Assembly (NCBI GenBank): GCA_027382625.1
Contig: JAJKFJ010020979.1
Coordinates: forward strand, 248,001-312,000
DNA from: Tetmemena sp. SeJ-2015
Taxonomy: Eukaryota > Ciliophora > Spirotrichea > Sporadotrichida > Oxytrichidae
DNA: 64,000 bases
Direction of reading: 5' to 3'
Shown here: positions 1 to 12,340 of the stretch, in pieces
Position numbering within the stretch: position 1 is the first letter of the stretch
Layout of the letters: every line of letters starts with the position of its first letter
Notes under the pieces: generated by a model
The model's input: the letters and a program-made list of their open reading frames with translations, nothing else
Database searches by the model: none
What the model was told of the DNA's origin: nothing
Position numbers and translations under genes: made by a program

Positions 1-3000
1 TGGCCAAAACTAAATTTAAATCTACAACAGTTTCTTCAAGCACGATGTCTTAGATTCAAAAGATACAAGCTGATATCGAGGAATAGAAGAAAAAGTCAGC
101 TTAAAATGTAGATCTAGATGTAGACATAGACAACTTAATACTTGAGACTCCAGTTCTATCAATGCATAGATCTAAATCAATTTCCTAAAGTCTCTCAAGA
201 CGGTAAAGCTTGATGACTGATGCTAGAAACTATTATCAAAACTATAGGAAGGAGAACTTAGAGAAAAGATAAAGCGTAGATGAAGAGGATTTAGCATTTG
301 ATAATGACTAAATCGCTGAATGCTTCATTGGATTTTCAAAACTCTTGCAAACTTTTGATAATCCTAACATTTGTTTTATTAACAGAGTACAGACAATTTG
401 AGAAAAAAGATTCCTTCCTTCTTCACAACAAGCTCAGTTTTCATTAGAAATCATCTCACGCCATTTCATTTAGTAAATCTATAAACAGCGACTTTAACTT
501 TAGCTCTTAATTAAATACGGATGCATTTGGAGACCTCTCTGTAAAATAAAGAAAGCGCGCTGAGAGAAAATCTTATGAGGAGAAACTCTGGAGAATGGGC
601 AAGATTATAGGATATATAAGAGGAAGCTTTAACATCTCTAATCTTAAAATTTTCATTTGAGAGTAAGTTTTATAGAGATAATCTTCCAGTGATGAACTAA
701 ATGACTCTAGGTATCCTTACTGAGAATGGTATTGTGATGAATCAGATACCAATCTTATTGATGCAGAATTAAGACTCTACCCTTCTTAAGCTAATTGGAA
801 TTTCTAGCAACAAAAATGAGAGCGTGGCTAAGTTGGTAGATTTAACTCATAAGTTGCAAAAAATTGATACCTTGAAGCCAAAGAACACAGCAGCTAAATT
901 CAAGCAAAATACTGAAAGAGAAAAGTGTATCCAAGATCTCCTGAAACTTCTGGTAGATGAAAAGAAGCACTCAGTTGGATCAATTTTTAAATACTTTGAT
1001 GAGCTAGACTTGATACATGGTTAGCAAGCTCTAATTGACCTAGCTTTTCATTGCTTGATCTACGTTGAAAATGTTAAATACGAGTTCAAGAAAGACTACT
1101 ACGAAATTATTTAGAGAATCCTTAACAGGGGAGAATTCAGACTGAACCATATGACCATACTTACCGACTCACAGATTCAATCTCTTCATGATTATATTTT
1201 AAGCAGATTTTAAATTACTTTATTAGTAAGGAGATGACGCTACTCAGTATGAAGCAATCAGATAGGAGAAAATTAAGATGGCTCAGTATTATCATAAACT
1301 CATATACTAGTCTCTTGAAGATGCTCTTAATAAGTTTTGCAGGAAAGATGTTGAGCCCTACATGAGGTAGTACCTTGAGAGCTGTATTTCGATAAATTTC
1401 TTCAAGGTGCCCGAATTCTAGGCTGTGTTTTTAGATTGCCTAAAAGAGGCAGAAAACTTTGAAGCTTCAATCAAGGAATGGAAAGGCATAAATTGGGATT
1501 TAGATCTTGATGAGCAACAATAATTAAGAGTATAATTTTCCTTTGTGGCAATAATTTGATACTGGCCTCATAAAGCTTTTTGACTGGAAATAGAACTTCT
1601 ATGATCATGTTCCAAAATCTAAGGAGGTCGAAGATGCTCTTAGATATGTTGGAAGAATAAGAATGAATAATAAGTGGCAGGCAAAAGTTCAAAAGAGAAC
1701 TATAGCATTTTTCTAGATTGTGAAGAACTGGTCAGAATTCATTCAAAAGAAAGTTTAATTGCTATTGATATATACACTTGTATTTAAGTTTCTACCTATT
1801 CTCTATATTGGCAAGATATTCCAGGATATCGAGTGATAGTAAAGTCGGGGGGCGCCTTTCCTCGTCATCCACTTTTTTTCATGAAAATACTAAAAATCAC
1901 TATCCGGCCTAAAATCAGCTAAAAATACCGATTTTTTAGTCCAAATTCAAATCCAGAGGGCCTATCCTGGTCATATTATTTAATTAAAATTCTTTTGGAA
2001 TAGCTTCATAGCAAATTAATGTTTAAAATTTAAATTGAAAAAGAATGACAATTTAACCAGAAAAAATCGAAGCTTCAAAAAGTAAAAGATATTTTATGTA
2101 ATAATTAATTCATAGATCTCTTAATAAATATTATCATAGCCTTCGAGTCCTCTTTATTATTTAGAGCTCTCATTAAATTAAGATAATCTTAAAATTAATA
2201 ACTAAGTCTATTTATTTTTATTTAAATAATTTTGTTCCTTTTATGGATGATAAATAATGGAATCCTATTTATTCTATTTCTATTCCGAATATTTAAAAAT
2301 TGATTAATTTGCCTTTACTCTTAAGTTATTTATAGAATTTTTCTTGGGTTGCCCTCCCGATTATTTTTTTTAAAAGAAAATCATTATCTTTATTTAATAT
2401 ATAATTTATTGAAAGAAATTGGTTTTATTTAATAAAAATAAAATTAATCATAGCATGCATCAAGTAGCCTTAAAATAATTTTTGGTACTTATATTTCGAA
2501 AAATTTTAACTCATTTGTTAAATTAAAAAATATGACCAGGATAGGCTCTCTGGATTTAAATTTGGACTAAAAAATCGGTATTTTTAGCTGATTTTAGGCC
2601 AGATAGTGATTTTTAGTATTTTCATGAAAAAAAGTGGATGACGAGGAAAGGCCCCCCCCCGTAAAGTCTATTCTTATAGAGCTTAAAGAGAGAAACATAG
2701 CTGACTATCCTGACTCACTCATCGAAGCTACTTTGGCTTTGCTATAGAACACATAGCTTCTAAATGTTTTCGTTTAGATCGTGTTTTTAAAAACTAATGC
2801 CTATGATTCGAGTACTTTGCAATCAACTCTTCTCCTTGTTTAAAAGTGGATCAATCATATCGAGAATTTATCATAACTTGCTAATTAGATAATTAATATT
2901 GAAGAAATAGCATTTACCTTTCCCTTCAAATTTTGATTTTGGATTTTTCTTCAAGGGCATAATGGTTTCTTTAGAGATTGATCATTCATTAACAGTTCCT

Positions 3001-4389
3001 CGTACTCTATATCTATTGTATAAGACTTTGCACTTCTATCCTATCGACTAGAGATGCTAGATAGTCCAAGATGTGATATCAAAGTTCTTTTATCAGCTGT
3101 TGTTTAGTTGGTCCTACACTATCAGAGAGGTCTTTCTATGTTTGCTCTTTTATCAAATTGAATATGCTCTCTTCCATAGGACTACAAATTTATTTGAAAT
3201 ACTTGGTGTATCTATATTTCAAATTTCTTGGGTCAGCTGAGTTCAAAGCCTTTAAATGATTCGAACTCCTCCCTTGCTGATTCCTAATAGAGATTGATGG
3301 GTCTCATGACTACTTCTTCTAGCACTTAAGACCTGAATAAAATGCTTTAGAAATTATCCAAGCCCACAGCCATTAAAGACCTAAAAAATTCAGCAGTTAC
3401 TCTCCAGCATCAATCTTAATCTGAGCCAATATCTATGAAAGAGTAGGTTAAGATGAGCAGAAAGCTTCAATTCCAGAAAGTTAAAGAGTCAATACGTTCT
3501 TTTGAAGTCATACTCTATGCAAATCCTAATGACCCTACCAATATATTTAACAGGCAGATAGATCTCAGTGGATTAAATTTCCTTTCAGGATTGGAGTTAA
3601 CTCATAATCATAGCGTGAACGCTCACTATGAGAGCTTCGATAGATAGAATAAGAGCGCTTATGAGAAACGCAAAGTCAGCGATTTGCCGACTAAGAAGAA
3701 ATCTAGACTATCAAAGAATATGAACTCGGGCGATAACGTAAACTTGAATGAGGGGTCTTTCTAATTCAATTAGCATGTTGTCAAGAGAAGTGAGAATAAA
3801 GATTCTAAGGTTATAGGAAAAGCGCAAACTCTCAAAGCTGTAAGATTATGCATACTTATGTGTATTATAGTTCATAAACTGCTTCAAACTTTACTAACAG
3901 AAGTTGAAGGAAATTGAAATCATAGAAAGATATCTTACCTTTCAAAGTCAAAACCATTTTACTTGATATATTGTATCTAATTTTAAAATGGAGGAGAATC
4001 AACAAGATTGACATAAGAAAGTCTGCTTTTGAACAGTCTTTCCAGTCAAGCTTTGGATAGTGAATCTGATAATGAACCTAAGCTCATTGATCAAAAGCTA
4101 GAAAGCGAGTATCGAAATAAAATTTAAACTTGTAAGATTATGAATTAAATATTGTTGACAAAGTTCCCAAAGAATTGAGAGTCTACATTTCTCAGTATGC
4201 TTGATTCATATTCTAACAAATTGTAGTGGAGTAAATGAGTTCTACAAGTATGCTTCAGAGTTCGAAGCATGGCGTCAGAAAATAAATTTCCAGCCTTTAG
4301 CATTTGACTTTTTGACTAGCATTCCAGAATTCAACATGGAGAAACATATGCCAGTAGAGGATGATGAAAATTTGGGGAAAGAAGCCTGA
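1..4389 (+). CDS. Large DUF1765-like protein, 5' end missing
   Basis: Several consecutive reading blocks (TAA/TAG = Gln) run from the window edge to about 4389, joined across tiny GT-AG introns; one at about 3207-3235 reads GTATCT...GTCAG and keeps frame. A helical stretch near 3010-3200 (LYLLYKTLHFYPIDQR, then FSWSYTIREVF) resembles the fungal/protist DUF1765 family of unknown function. The rest is helical or Ser/Lys-rich and was not recognised. The locus is split at 1839-2668 by a large IES with inverted repeats. The last exon (EFEAWRQKINFQP...) ends at TGA 4387-4389, but its splice to the upstream block is unclear and the true stop could be TGA at about 3964. Family assignment is tentative; the presence of coding sequence is not. 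Confidence 0.55.
297..353. other. Possible 57-bp IES with 9-bp repeat
   Basis: The nonamer TTTGATAAT occurs at 297-305 and again at 354-362 inside the first gene. A direct repeat this long at this spacing suits an IES pointer pair. Removal keeps the same frame but does not by itself repair the frame change seen just downstream near 385, so the case is weaker than for the other IESs. Confidence 0.3.
1847..1977 (+). repeat. Left terminal inverted repeat of the 822-bp IES
   Basis: About 131 bp starting GGGGGGCGCCTTTCC and ending near GGTCATATT. It matches the reverse complement of 2530-2660 with only a handful of differences, including one C/T in CTATCCGGCC versus CTATCTGGCC and a different G-run length. 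Confidence 0.85.
2530..2660 (-). repeat. Right terminal inverted repeat of the 822-bp IES
   Basis: Inverted partner of 1847-1977, ending in a run of nine C immediately before the second GTAAAGTC copy. The close match of the two arms implies a recent origin or ongoing sequence homogenisation. Confidence 0.85.
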
Positions 4390-4553
4390 AGAATGGTGAG
4401 TTCTTCTGTTCAAAATTTATTAAAACTTTATATTAATCTCTTCAAATAGTTGAGAAGACTTTCTAATAAAATAAGAAGTAATGTAAAAATCTAGTAATTT
4501 AGTTGAAGAGTGATGTGTGTGAATGAGTATATAAATTATTATCAGCCTTAGAA

Positions 4554-5324
4554 ATGCACAAACTCACAAGATTTATAGCAAGAAACACACCTTCTCTGTC
4601 TCAATAGGTTCATGCTACCCCAGCAGTTCAACTTATGATGAATTATCAACCTCAAAGATTTTTCTCTGGTCCCAGCAATGCAGCAGTTGTCAAGAAATTG
4701 AGAGAACTCACCGGAAGTCCTCTTAAGGATTGCATGAAGGTGCTTGCAGAGACTAATGGCGACATTGAATAAGTCTTATTAAGAAATTCTTATTTGGTTT
4801 TATAAGCTAAGGAGTTACTGAGGAAGAGAGGTCTTGCAGATGCAGAAAAGAGATCAGGCAGAGCAACAGCTGAGGGCTATGTGGGTATGAAATTAGACAA
4901 GCAGAATAGACTTATTACCATGATTGAATTGCATTGTGAGACTGATTTCGTGGCTAAGACTGATAGATTCAAGGAGGGTGTAGAGAGACTCGTCGAGACC
5001 TTCCACAAGCAAGGACCCTCTTTCTCTTTCAGCGCAGCAGACTCCACTAATGTAGACAAAATAACTCAGCTTTCACAAATATAAGAGATGTATTTTAAGC
5101 TGATAAAGTCAATGAAGCTTGACATGCCTATTGATCACGATTTGAAGGAGCAAAATATTGAAGATGGTCTCAAGTTCATTATAAGCAAGACCTAGCAATC
5201 AAATTCAAATATATTCCACTAAATTCCAGGTTAAAATTTATTTATAGATACAACTCTAATATCATTTAATTACAAACTATTAAAGATAAAGCATAATCCC
5301 CAACCATCCCTAATTCATAAATGA
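4554..5324 (+). CDS. TSFM: Mitochondrial elongation factor Ts
   Basis: Nucleotide exchange factor for mitochondrial EF-Tu. The N-terminus MHKLTRFIARNT is a plausible mitochondrial targeting peptide. A UBA-like segment follows (KKLRELTGSPLKDCMKVL), then the family core AEGYV and the hallmark ETDFVAKTDRF around residues 130-140. Between the UBA segment and KELLRKRGLADAEK lies an 11-codon insertion flanked by TAAG repeats that family members lack; it is probably an IES (4770-4802). Without it the protein is about 245 residues. The C-terminus is weakly conserved and reads to TGA 5322-5324, which overlaps the ATG of the next gene. Confidence 0.9.
4770..4802. other. Probable 33-bp IES in EF-Ts (pointer TAAG)
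   Basis: TAAG at 4770-4773 is repeated at 4803-4806. Removing one repeat unit joins DIEQ directly to AKELLRKRGLADA, which is how EF-Ts proteins read (one helix into the next). The length is a multiple of three and has no TGA, so retention would insert 11 residues. A GT-AG intron over the same bases would break the frame. Confidence 0.55.
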
Positions 5325-8300
5325 AAATGTATTCTTCCCCTGTGCGATCAACAGCAGGCAAGTCTGCCACTCGCTACTAAAAAAGCAATAGCAATAACGC
5401 TCAATAAATAGCTCAAAGAAGTTCAGTTGATAATTCGACTACTAAAATCTTTGGGGCTAACAAACAAAGTTTGATATAAAAACCTGACAAATATGATGTC
5501 TAAGGATAGAGCCAAGACAGTCTCAATCTAAACATAGGCTAGAATAATTTTAGAGATCTTTCTCCTGAAAAGCTTTCACCTCCACCGGAGCCCTAAATTA
5601 TCTCAAATAAGCATTTAATGTCCGCATCCTAGCCAAATATTCACCAATCTCTTAACTTTTTATAATGTTTCTCCTGACTAAAAGGAATACACTAGTCGCT
5701 CTTCTAAAGCCAAATATCTTTCAGCGAGCTACCGGGAAAGAGAAGATTTTCTTTACTAGTCTGATGGTGGTGGCAGCCGAAAGAAATCTCCCGACACTAA
5801 GCGTATGTCTATCCCCCCTTAGAAACTAGCTTCAAACGAGCTAATTCCTTACTAGGATCAAGACTAGCCAATTTTATCTAATCAGTTTAGTTACAGCTCT
5901 GGAGAATAAGCACTTAAAAGGAAAGATATTGAAGACAGATTACTGTCTGTTGAAGAGCGACCTAGTTTGATGGGGTCCTTGTTGAATCAAGTTCATCAGA
6001 TCATAAGCGAAGTTCAAAAGGAAGATGCTTATCTATCTTCCCTTATTTTCTATGGCTGTATTTTATGATACTAAGATATACTTGTCCGATGTGACATAGC
6101 TTTCTTAATATCAAACGCGCTGTTTTTATTTCTAGGGGACTAGACTCTCTAATAAGCAACTTATTAGTAAGAAGATAAAAAGAAGAGAAGAGATAGCTTG
6201 AAGAGGCATAGGCACTTAGGAAACTTCATGAGGAGCTAGAAAGAAAGAAGATTGAAGAGGAAGAAAGGAAATTAAGGCAGTTACAATAAGAGAAGCAGCA
6301 ATTATTCACCAAACAGGCAAAGAAAAATTAATCCCTCATATCTTAAACTCAAAACATCAAATTAAACGAAGACTAAAAGAGCAACTCTAAGCATGGAAGG
6401 AGTAATCTTAATGAGAGCTCAATCGCAGATAAATACAAGCCAGTTCTTAAATCTCATAATCAATTGGCACAGTCTTAAGTTATGAGTGGTGATAAATCAC
6501 TGAGTCAAAGGGGTCTTAATTAGAGTTAAGTACTTAAAACAGAGGGAAGGTAAAAGAGTTCGATGTTACTAGTGAGGAACTATTGAGGTTTAAGGAGATG
6601 AGGAGCTCGAATTAGGAAGTTACGAATACTAAGGAGAAAAGCATCAAGTCTCAAATTCTTCAAGGCGAGAAAGATCTCGACAAGCTCAGATAAGAATTGG
6701 ATAATCATAGACAAAAGTCAAGATAATTTTAATTGCAAGAGTTTTAAAAGCATTTATGTATTACTGTATAATAAAATGTTATCACATCAGAATCATTGTC
6801 TTCGTAGAAGGACAAGAATTCATAACAAAATTTCAAATTATATTCGGACTATTAGAATCAAAGTAGAATAAGCAACTCAAATAATAAGATCAGAAATAAA
6901 TCTAATTTGAGACAGAGCCTTTAGAAGAGTTAGTTAGGAAATATAAGCTCTTCTAAGCCAAGTTTATAGATTTCACAGTCTTAAAATAATTTGACTATGA
7001 ATATGAGTAGCTCTGCTGCCACTGACTTCGAAAGAGATATCTCACAAAACTTCATTGACATTAAGATCAGAGGCACTATACAATAAGATAAAGAAATTCA
7101 GCCTCCTACCAATTAGGAATCTTCAGTTTAAGTATATTAAGTAGCAAAGAAATAGGCTGGTGTTCAGGGAAAGAGGAAAGAATCGAATGATACTAACGCA
7201 GAGAAATTAAAATAAGAAAAAGAAGCTTAGATGTGTCTTGAGTTAACAATTATGATGTTTTTCTTTGATTAACTTTTAGAGCAGGTTGACAAAATTTTAA
7301 GCAAAGGGCCTAGACTGAGCAAGAACTCTACGAACTGTTGTCTTTTTGTATTCAATGCTGCAAAGTTCCTTGAGAATTCAAACTCAAAGACAGTTTAAAT
7401 AAACCTACATTATAAAAGCATAGAGGAGCTTTTAGTAGTCCTAAATAGTATAGGAAGAGAAAAGGCTGCAGATTAAATTAAATCTGTACAGATAAACGGT
7501 CACAAGCTAAAGTTAAGAGAAGCTGAAATTTTAAAGCGCAGTTTCAAATGCGAGAAAGATTTAGATACTGAGTATATCTAAAAACTACTTGCAGATAAAT
7601 TTGGAGATATATTCTCTCTTGGTCTTTTATAAGAGAAGGAGGAGGCTGACAAATTGCAGGATCTTTATTTTATGTTAAGAGTAATTTAAACTTTTAAAAG
7701 TGAAGTCTTCAAAATAAATTTAAGTCAATTAGAGTAGCGCTTAATCCGGATGTTGTGAAATTCCCCTTTTGTAATTATTTTTTAAGATTTCAGTTGAGCA
7801 AAATCTATTGATATGAAAAACATTAATTATAGAACCCTATCTATTTTGCTCAATAAGGAATATTCTTTATATCTTTTAAGTTATTTCTTTAGTTAGAAAG
7901 ATTTCTATTTTGATAAAATAGCAATAAGAACTTTATTAAGAAATAATTTTAAATATTCAGGAGGAGAGAAACCTTCAACAGTAAACTATGTAGAAGAGAA
8001 GAACCAGTAAATCTTAAAATAAGGTACAGAAGGGATACCATGGAAGTATATAGAAACCCAAAGAACCTTAAAAATCGTTTGCCAATTAACCTGAGAAAAG
8101 CTTAAAGGTGGTTAGTGATATTTTCTCTGAAGAGTAAATAAAAAAGCTCTTAGGAAAGGATATCATAATCTCAGAAATTAAAAATGCAAGCTTAGCAGAT
8201 TTAATCATTTAAGTCAAGCCACAGAATACTCAAAGTGGAGCTGTAATCATTTTAGAAAGGAGAAAGGAAAAGCCATAAACTTAACCATAACCTACAAGTT

Positions 8301-9531
8301 CCATTACTACCTATAAATAATTTTAATATTCATATTTTACTATAAATTATATCAGATCTCCTCAAAGAAACCTTAGAATCAGCAAAAGGGGTATTCTGTA
8401 AAGTAAAAAAGTTATCATTAGCCTCCTATGGAATAGATTAAAAAGGTTGAAAATGTTCAGATTGATGAACGGATGCTTCAAGAAAGTCGTAAGAATTTGA
8501 GCAAGAGTGTGAATGATATCAAGCCCTCTGAAATTTTAATGCATCAAATATATTTGTAAATTATAGCGAATTATCCAATTCAAAACTTAGAATTTGAGCA
8601 GCGCACTATTCAAGTCTAAGATGAGTTCATGAACGTATTTTAAGAGCTTTAATAAAGAAGGCTCGATAGAGGAGATCCCAGAGCCTTTTACAAAGCAGTA
8701 GATAAGTTCTATTAAGAGGGTAACGATCATCATGACTCTCCAACTAGAAGACTAATTGATCACAAGAATACTGCAGTTGATCACAAATAAGCACTGAGGC
8801 AAAGCATGGATTAAATCGTTAGGAGTGACTATGCATTGACCTATACTACAGGGCCAGAGAAGTCCTATGTGATCGAACCACACGGAGGAAGTCTAGATTA
8901 TAAGCTTGTAGAGAAGGATCCCACCTAGTTTTATGAAAACTTCTTCAATCAAGATCTCACTAAACACACTATCAAGGATGTGAGAATTGCGAAAGGGAAA
9001 GAAGCATCTCCTAATTTCTCTAGATAATCTAATGGAGCAGGCAGAAAATCAATTGATTAGAGAGATTCTGAAAATTTGAAGAAAAGAAGACTTAGTGGGT
9101 CTAGCTCTAACTCCAATATCAAGCAAGTGACGTAATAAGTCACTCAAATCACTTCTAAAATCACCAAGAGACCTCATCTCAAAATTATTGAAAAGATCAG
9201 ACATAAGATTGCTTACAGGCTCAGCTAAGTGATGCCAGAGGGTATAGACATTTAGAAGATTGAGAAAATCTTGCAAGATAGAGTATTAAATGAGGCAATT
9301 GAGAATCTTTACAATGAAAATAAGATTCAAATAAAACAATTTTAAGCTTTATGTAAAGTTAGAATCTTATTTTTAGAATAGTAGTTAGTGATGGGGATAT
9401 TACAGAATCTAATATACAAAATATTAAGTTATTTTTCTCAGTTATTTGTTAAAATAAAAAATTTAACAATATAGATGTCTCTAAATCTACCTAATTTAAG
9501 GGAAGAGATTAAAGTCCGACTAGAATTATGA
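5321..9531 (+). CDS. Large low-complexity protein, possibly two genes
   Basis: The start ATG (5321) overlaps the EF-Ts stop. The first blocks are Ser/Gln/Asn/Pro-rich (SPEKLSPPPEP), followed by a charged coiled coil near 6170-6330 (Lys/Glu/Gln-rich) and a long open block from about 6560 to TGA 7756-7758. After about 200 bp of AT-rich sequence more coding blocks follow (7960-8390, 8420-9360), ending with a helical segment around 9190-9300. TGA 7756-7758 may end one gene or lie in an intron or IES; the last in-frame TGA found is 9529-9531. An open frame (YDWRLRLTKFAEKSY) continues past that point and may be another exon. No known domain recognised; function unknown. Confidence 0.5.
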
Positions 9532-9693
9532 TTGGAGATTAAGACTTACAAAATTTGCAGAAAAGAGTTATCTTGATCAGCAAAAAGAGCAATTACTTAA
9601 ACAAGAAATGATTTCACTAACTTAACTTATAAAGCAATTACATTTTCAAGATATATTCACTCATTTCAGATTGATTTAAATCAATAGATTTTA

Positions 9694-11661
9694 TCAATTT
9701 AAGAAATCATTGTTAAAAGAGTTTTCGGCTGAGCTATCTTGGACATGGTGTTTAGGATTTTTATGGCCTCTTGATCCAGTGATTCCTTGTCTATTTTAAC
9801 CTTGCATGACGCCCATATTATACTACTAGCTAAGCCCTTGAATCTAGCCTCCTTTATAAATATGCATCATCATCATTTCCTAGTAATGTCTCTAGGCTTG
9901 ATCATTTCTCTTGCTCTTACTCTTTACATCATCCCACATCTTCTTGTATTTGGTAGATTCTTTTCTAATTTCATCTAGCTAAGTTGTTAACCCCATAATC
10001 TTTTGTATCATCCTCTTCTATTCTTACTCATAGTACTCTAAGTCTTTCTCTAATAAAGTTTTTGTCTGCTGTCCCTCTTACTAACCAACTTCAACATTGA
10101 GAATTTAAGAAGTTGATGAGGTATTTACCAAGAAATCAGAGGGCTGAGGAATAGACTATCTCTCGGATGCTTTAGCATCATTCTTCTCTTTCAAAGATTC
10201 TTCAGTTAGAGATTATTAAAGCCTCTATGCATCGATTTTAGTCTTAATTGTACGAGGAGTGCTGCTATTACTGCTGTTGGTTTCTAGCAAGTTCTGCTTA
10301 TTCTTTAAAGTCATTTCTTAAGGAACTTGAAGCTGCTTATCATTGGACATCAAGTTTTGAGAAACAGAATCAGCTGAGTTCATATTAATGCCTGAAAGTT
10401 TCATCATGCCTTTGGGGATATCTTGCTACCCATTCTCCCCTATAAGATGCTATCTTGGGTGAAAAAGAGAGTCCGCTGAATCATGTTCCTGTGCTTCTTA
10501 ATCTCATCTATTTTCAATTGCAGCTCCTTGGTCAAGTTAGATTTCTCTTTCTCTAGAGTCATCACAATCAACTGCTTTTCCCTTACTTCATGACTAAGTA
10601 TAATCTATAGCATTATTTATTAAAATATGGATTGTTATAGTTCCTCGACTTTATTCTTTTCTGACAAAATACGTTGGATGATAATCTCCAAGTTAGCTAT
10701 CCTCTCACTTTCCTCAGTTTCTATCTCCCTCAGCAGAGAATCTTTCTCCTTTTGAATCTGGTCAAGTTTCTTCTGTAAAGTATCTCTTAAGTACTTCTAC
10801 TCGTTTTCAATTGAATCAATAAGCTGTTATTTCTCTCTCTGCTCACTTTCAAGCTTTCTCTTCAGAGCTTCCTTCAAAAATTTAGAAATATATTTTCCTT
10901 TCTCTGGTTGACCTCTCTTAGCTGCTTATTAAGAGTGGAAAGAAGAAAATTTTGCTCATCCTCAAGTTACTGCTCTATATCCATTCGCTCTCTGTTTATC
11001 TCATGAAGCTTTTTCTTTAGGAAGTTATGAATGTGCTCTTCCTCTTGTTGGACCTTCTTTTGTATATCTCTTTTCTCTTTCTGGATTTTTTCAAGCTTTT
11101 TTACCAAAATATTAGAGACTAGATCCTCCTCTGCCTCACTCTTAATCGACTAAAATCACATCATTAGAATTGATATAAGTGAAATCTTACAATTTTGGCT
11201 GAGAGCTCCTTAGCTTTGACAATTTGTCTTTTGACTTCATCGTTTTACTGTTTCTGTCTCTGGATCATTTCTATCAATTGGGTTTTGCTTAAGTTGCTCA
11301 AGTCACAATCTTGTAAAGAGAATCCACTGCTACTGTTGGTTTGAGAGCCACTTGCTTGGTTCTAGGATTAAATTAAAGCTCTTTGCTTAATGTCTTTAAA
11401 TGTTAATTATAGAATATAAGTGATATCTTGCTCCTGCTTTTGCTTCGCTTGCTAGATTTGCTGCTGACTCAATTTGGAGGAAGATTTCACATTTTAATGC
11501 TACAATAAATGATATAATATTTTTTATTTTAAAATGCTAGCCTTTTTGTTAAGTCTGTTCCCCTTATAATCTTGTAGAAGAGGATCGATCTCCTTCCAGT
11601 TATTCCAATTATAGTGAAACTAAATTAAGTTAATAAATTCTAAATAAAAAATCTTATTCAT
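9694..11661 (-). CDS. CCDC6-like coiled-coil protein (DUF2046)
   Basis: Read on the minus strand from ATG at 11661 to TGA at 9694-9696. After a polar N-terminus (NWNNWKEIDPLLQDYKG) the protein carries the repeating coiled-coil pattern typical of CCDC6: a run around EEDLVSNILVKKLEKIQKEK, another around EEEHIHNFLKKKLHE, then ENEQKYLRDTLQKKLDQIQ and ERIANLEIIIQRIL. The C-terminal third is Ser/Gln-rich and disordered. One intron (GTAAGATTTCAC...GATTTTAG, about 41 nt) lies near 11150-11190; a frame change near 10880 implies another intron or IES. CCDC6 relatives are scaffold proteins, so a precise role here cannot be inferred. Convergent with the preceding gene. Confidence 0.75.
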
Positions 11662-12340
11662 TCAAATTATTTTGTTTTAAATTTCAAAAATCATAAAAAT
11701 ATCAATAATTATTAAAATGCAACAAAGTTTATAATTAAATCTTTAAGAATCAAATTTTACTCTTTTTAAATCTTAATTATTGCATGATTAATTAATAAAT
11801 TATCTAAAATAATTTTGAGCAATAATTATTTTGTTGTAGGCTTTCCTCCATCTCTGGAAATAATCTTGATTATAATTTGCTTAAAATATAGAATTATGTT
11901 GTTAAAGTGATGATCCATTTAATGATGATGAATAAGAAAACAAATTATAGCTGTATTTGTTTTATGGCCATAAATCATTCCAAATTAATTATATATAGTA
12001 GTGACGATATTGAATATTGAATGATGATTGATTGGGTTGCTTGGTTTAGTAATTAGCTAACAATAATACATTTATATTTGTTAGGATCAATAAATTTAAA
12101 TACTCCCTAATTCTTATTATACCCAACACTCTTATGGGATTTAGAATTAATTCTGAAGTCTATGTTATTGTTTTAAACTAAGGATCAAGATATTAAATTC
12201 CTAAACTTTATAAATATTTTACGATTATTTAAGTAGATACTTCGAAGTATGAAATCAATGATTTGATAGTTAAAAATCTTATCGAAATCTAATAATTGCA
12301 AGCCATAATATGTTTATACATATATAAATTGTATATAAAT
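11662..12340. other. AT-rich non-coding gap between divergent genes
   Basis: About 680 bp of strongly AT-rich sequence between two divergently transcribed genes. No open frame of coding character, RNA gene or long repeat was seen. It presumably holds both 5' regions and any eliminated inter-chromosome DNA; a chromosome end must form somewhere here during development. Confidence 0.6.

Larger units (their letters stand above)
1839..2660. mobile_element. 822-bp IES with long terminal inverted repeats (MITE-like)
   Basis: The insert lies inside the first gene and is bounded by the 8-bp direct repeat GTAAAGTC (1839-1846 and 2661-2668), which can serve as target duplication and pointer. Its ends are near-perfect inverted repeats of about 130 bp, each starting with a run of G (6 at the left, 9 on the complementary right end). 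The roughly 550-bp core is very AT-rich with no open frame. This is the structure of a short non-autonomous DNA transposon now acting as an eliminated sequence. Exact flanking codon phase could not be proven because nearby introns are unresolved. Confidence 0.75.
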
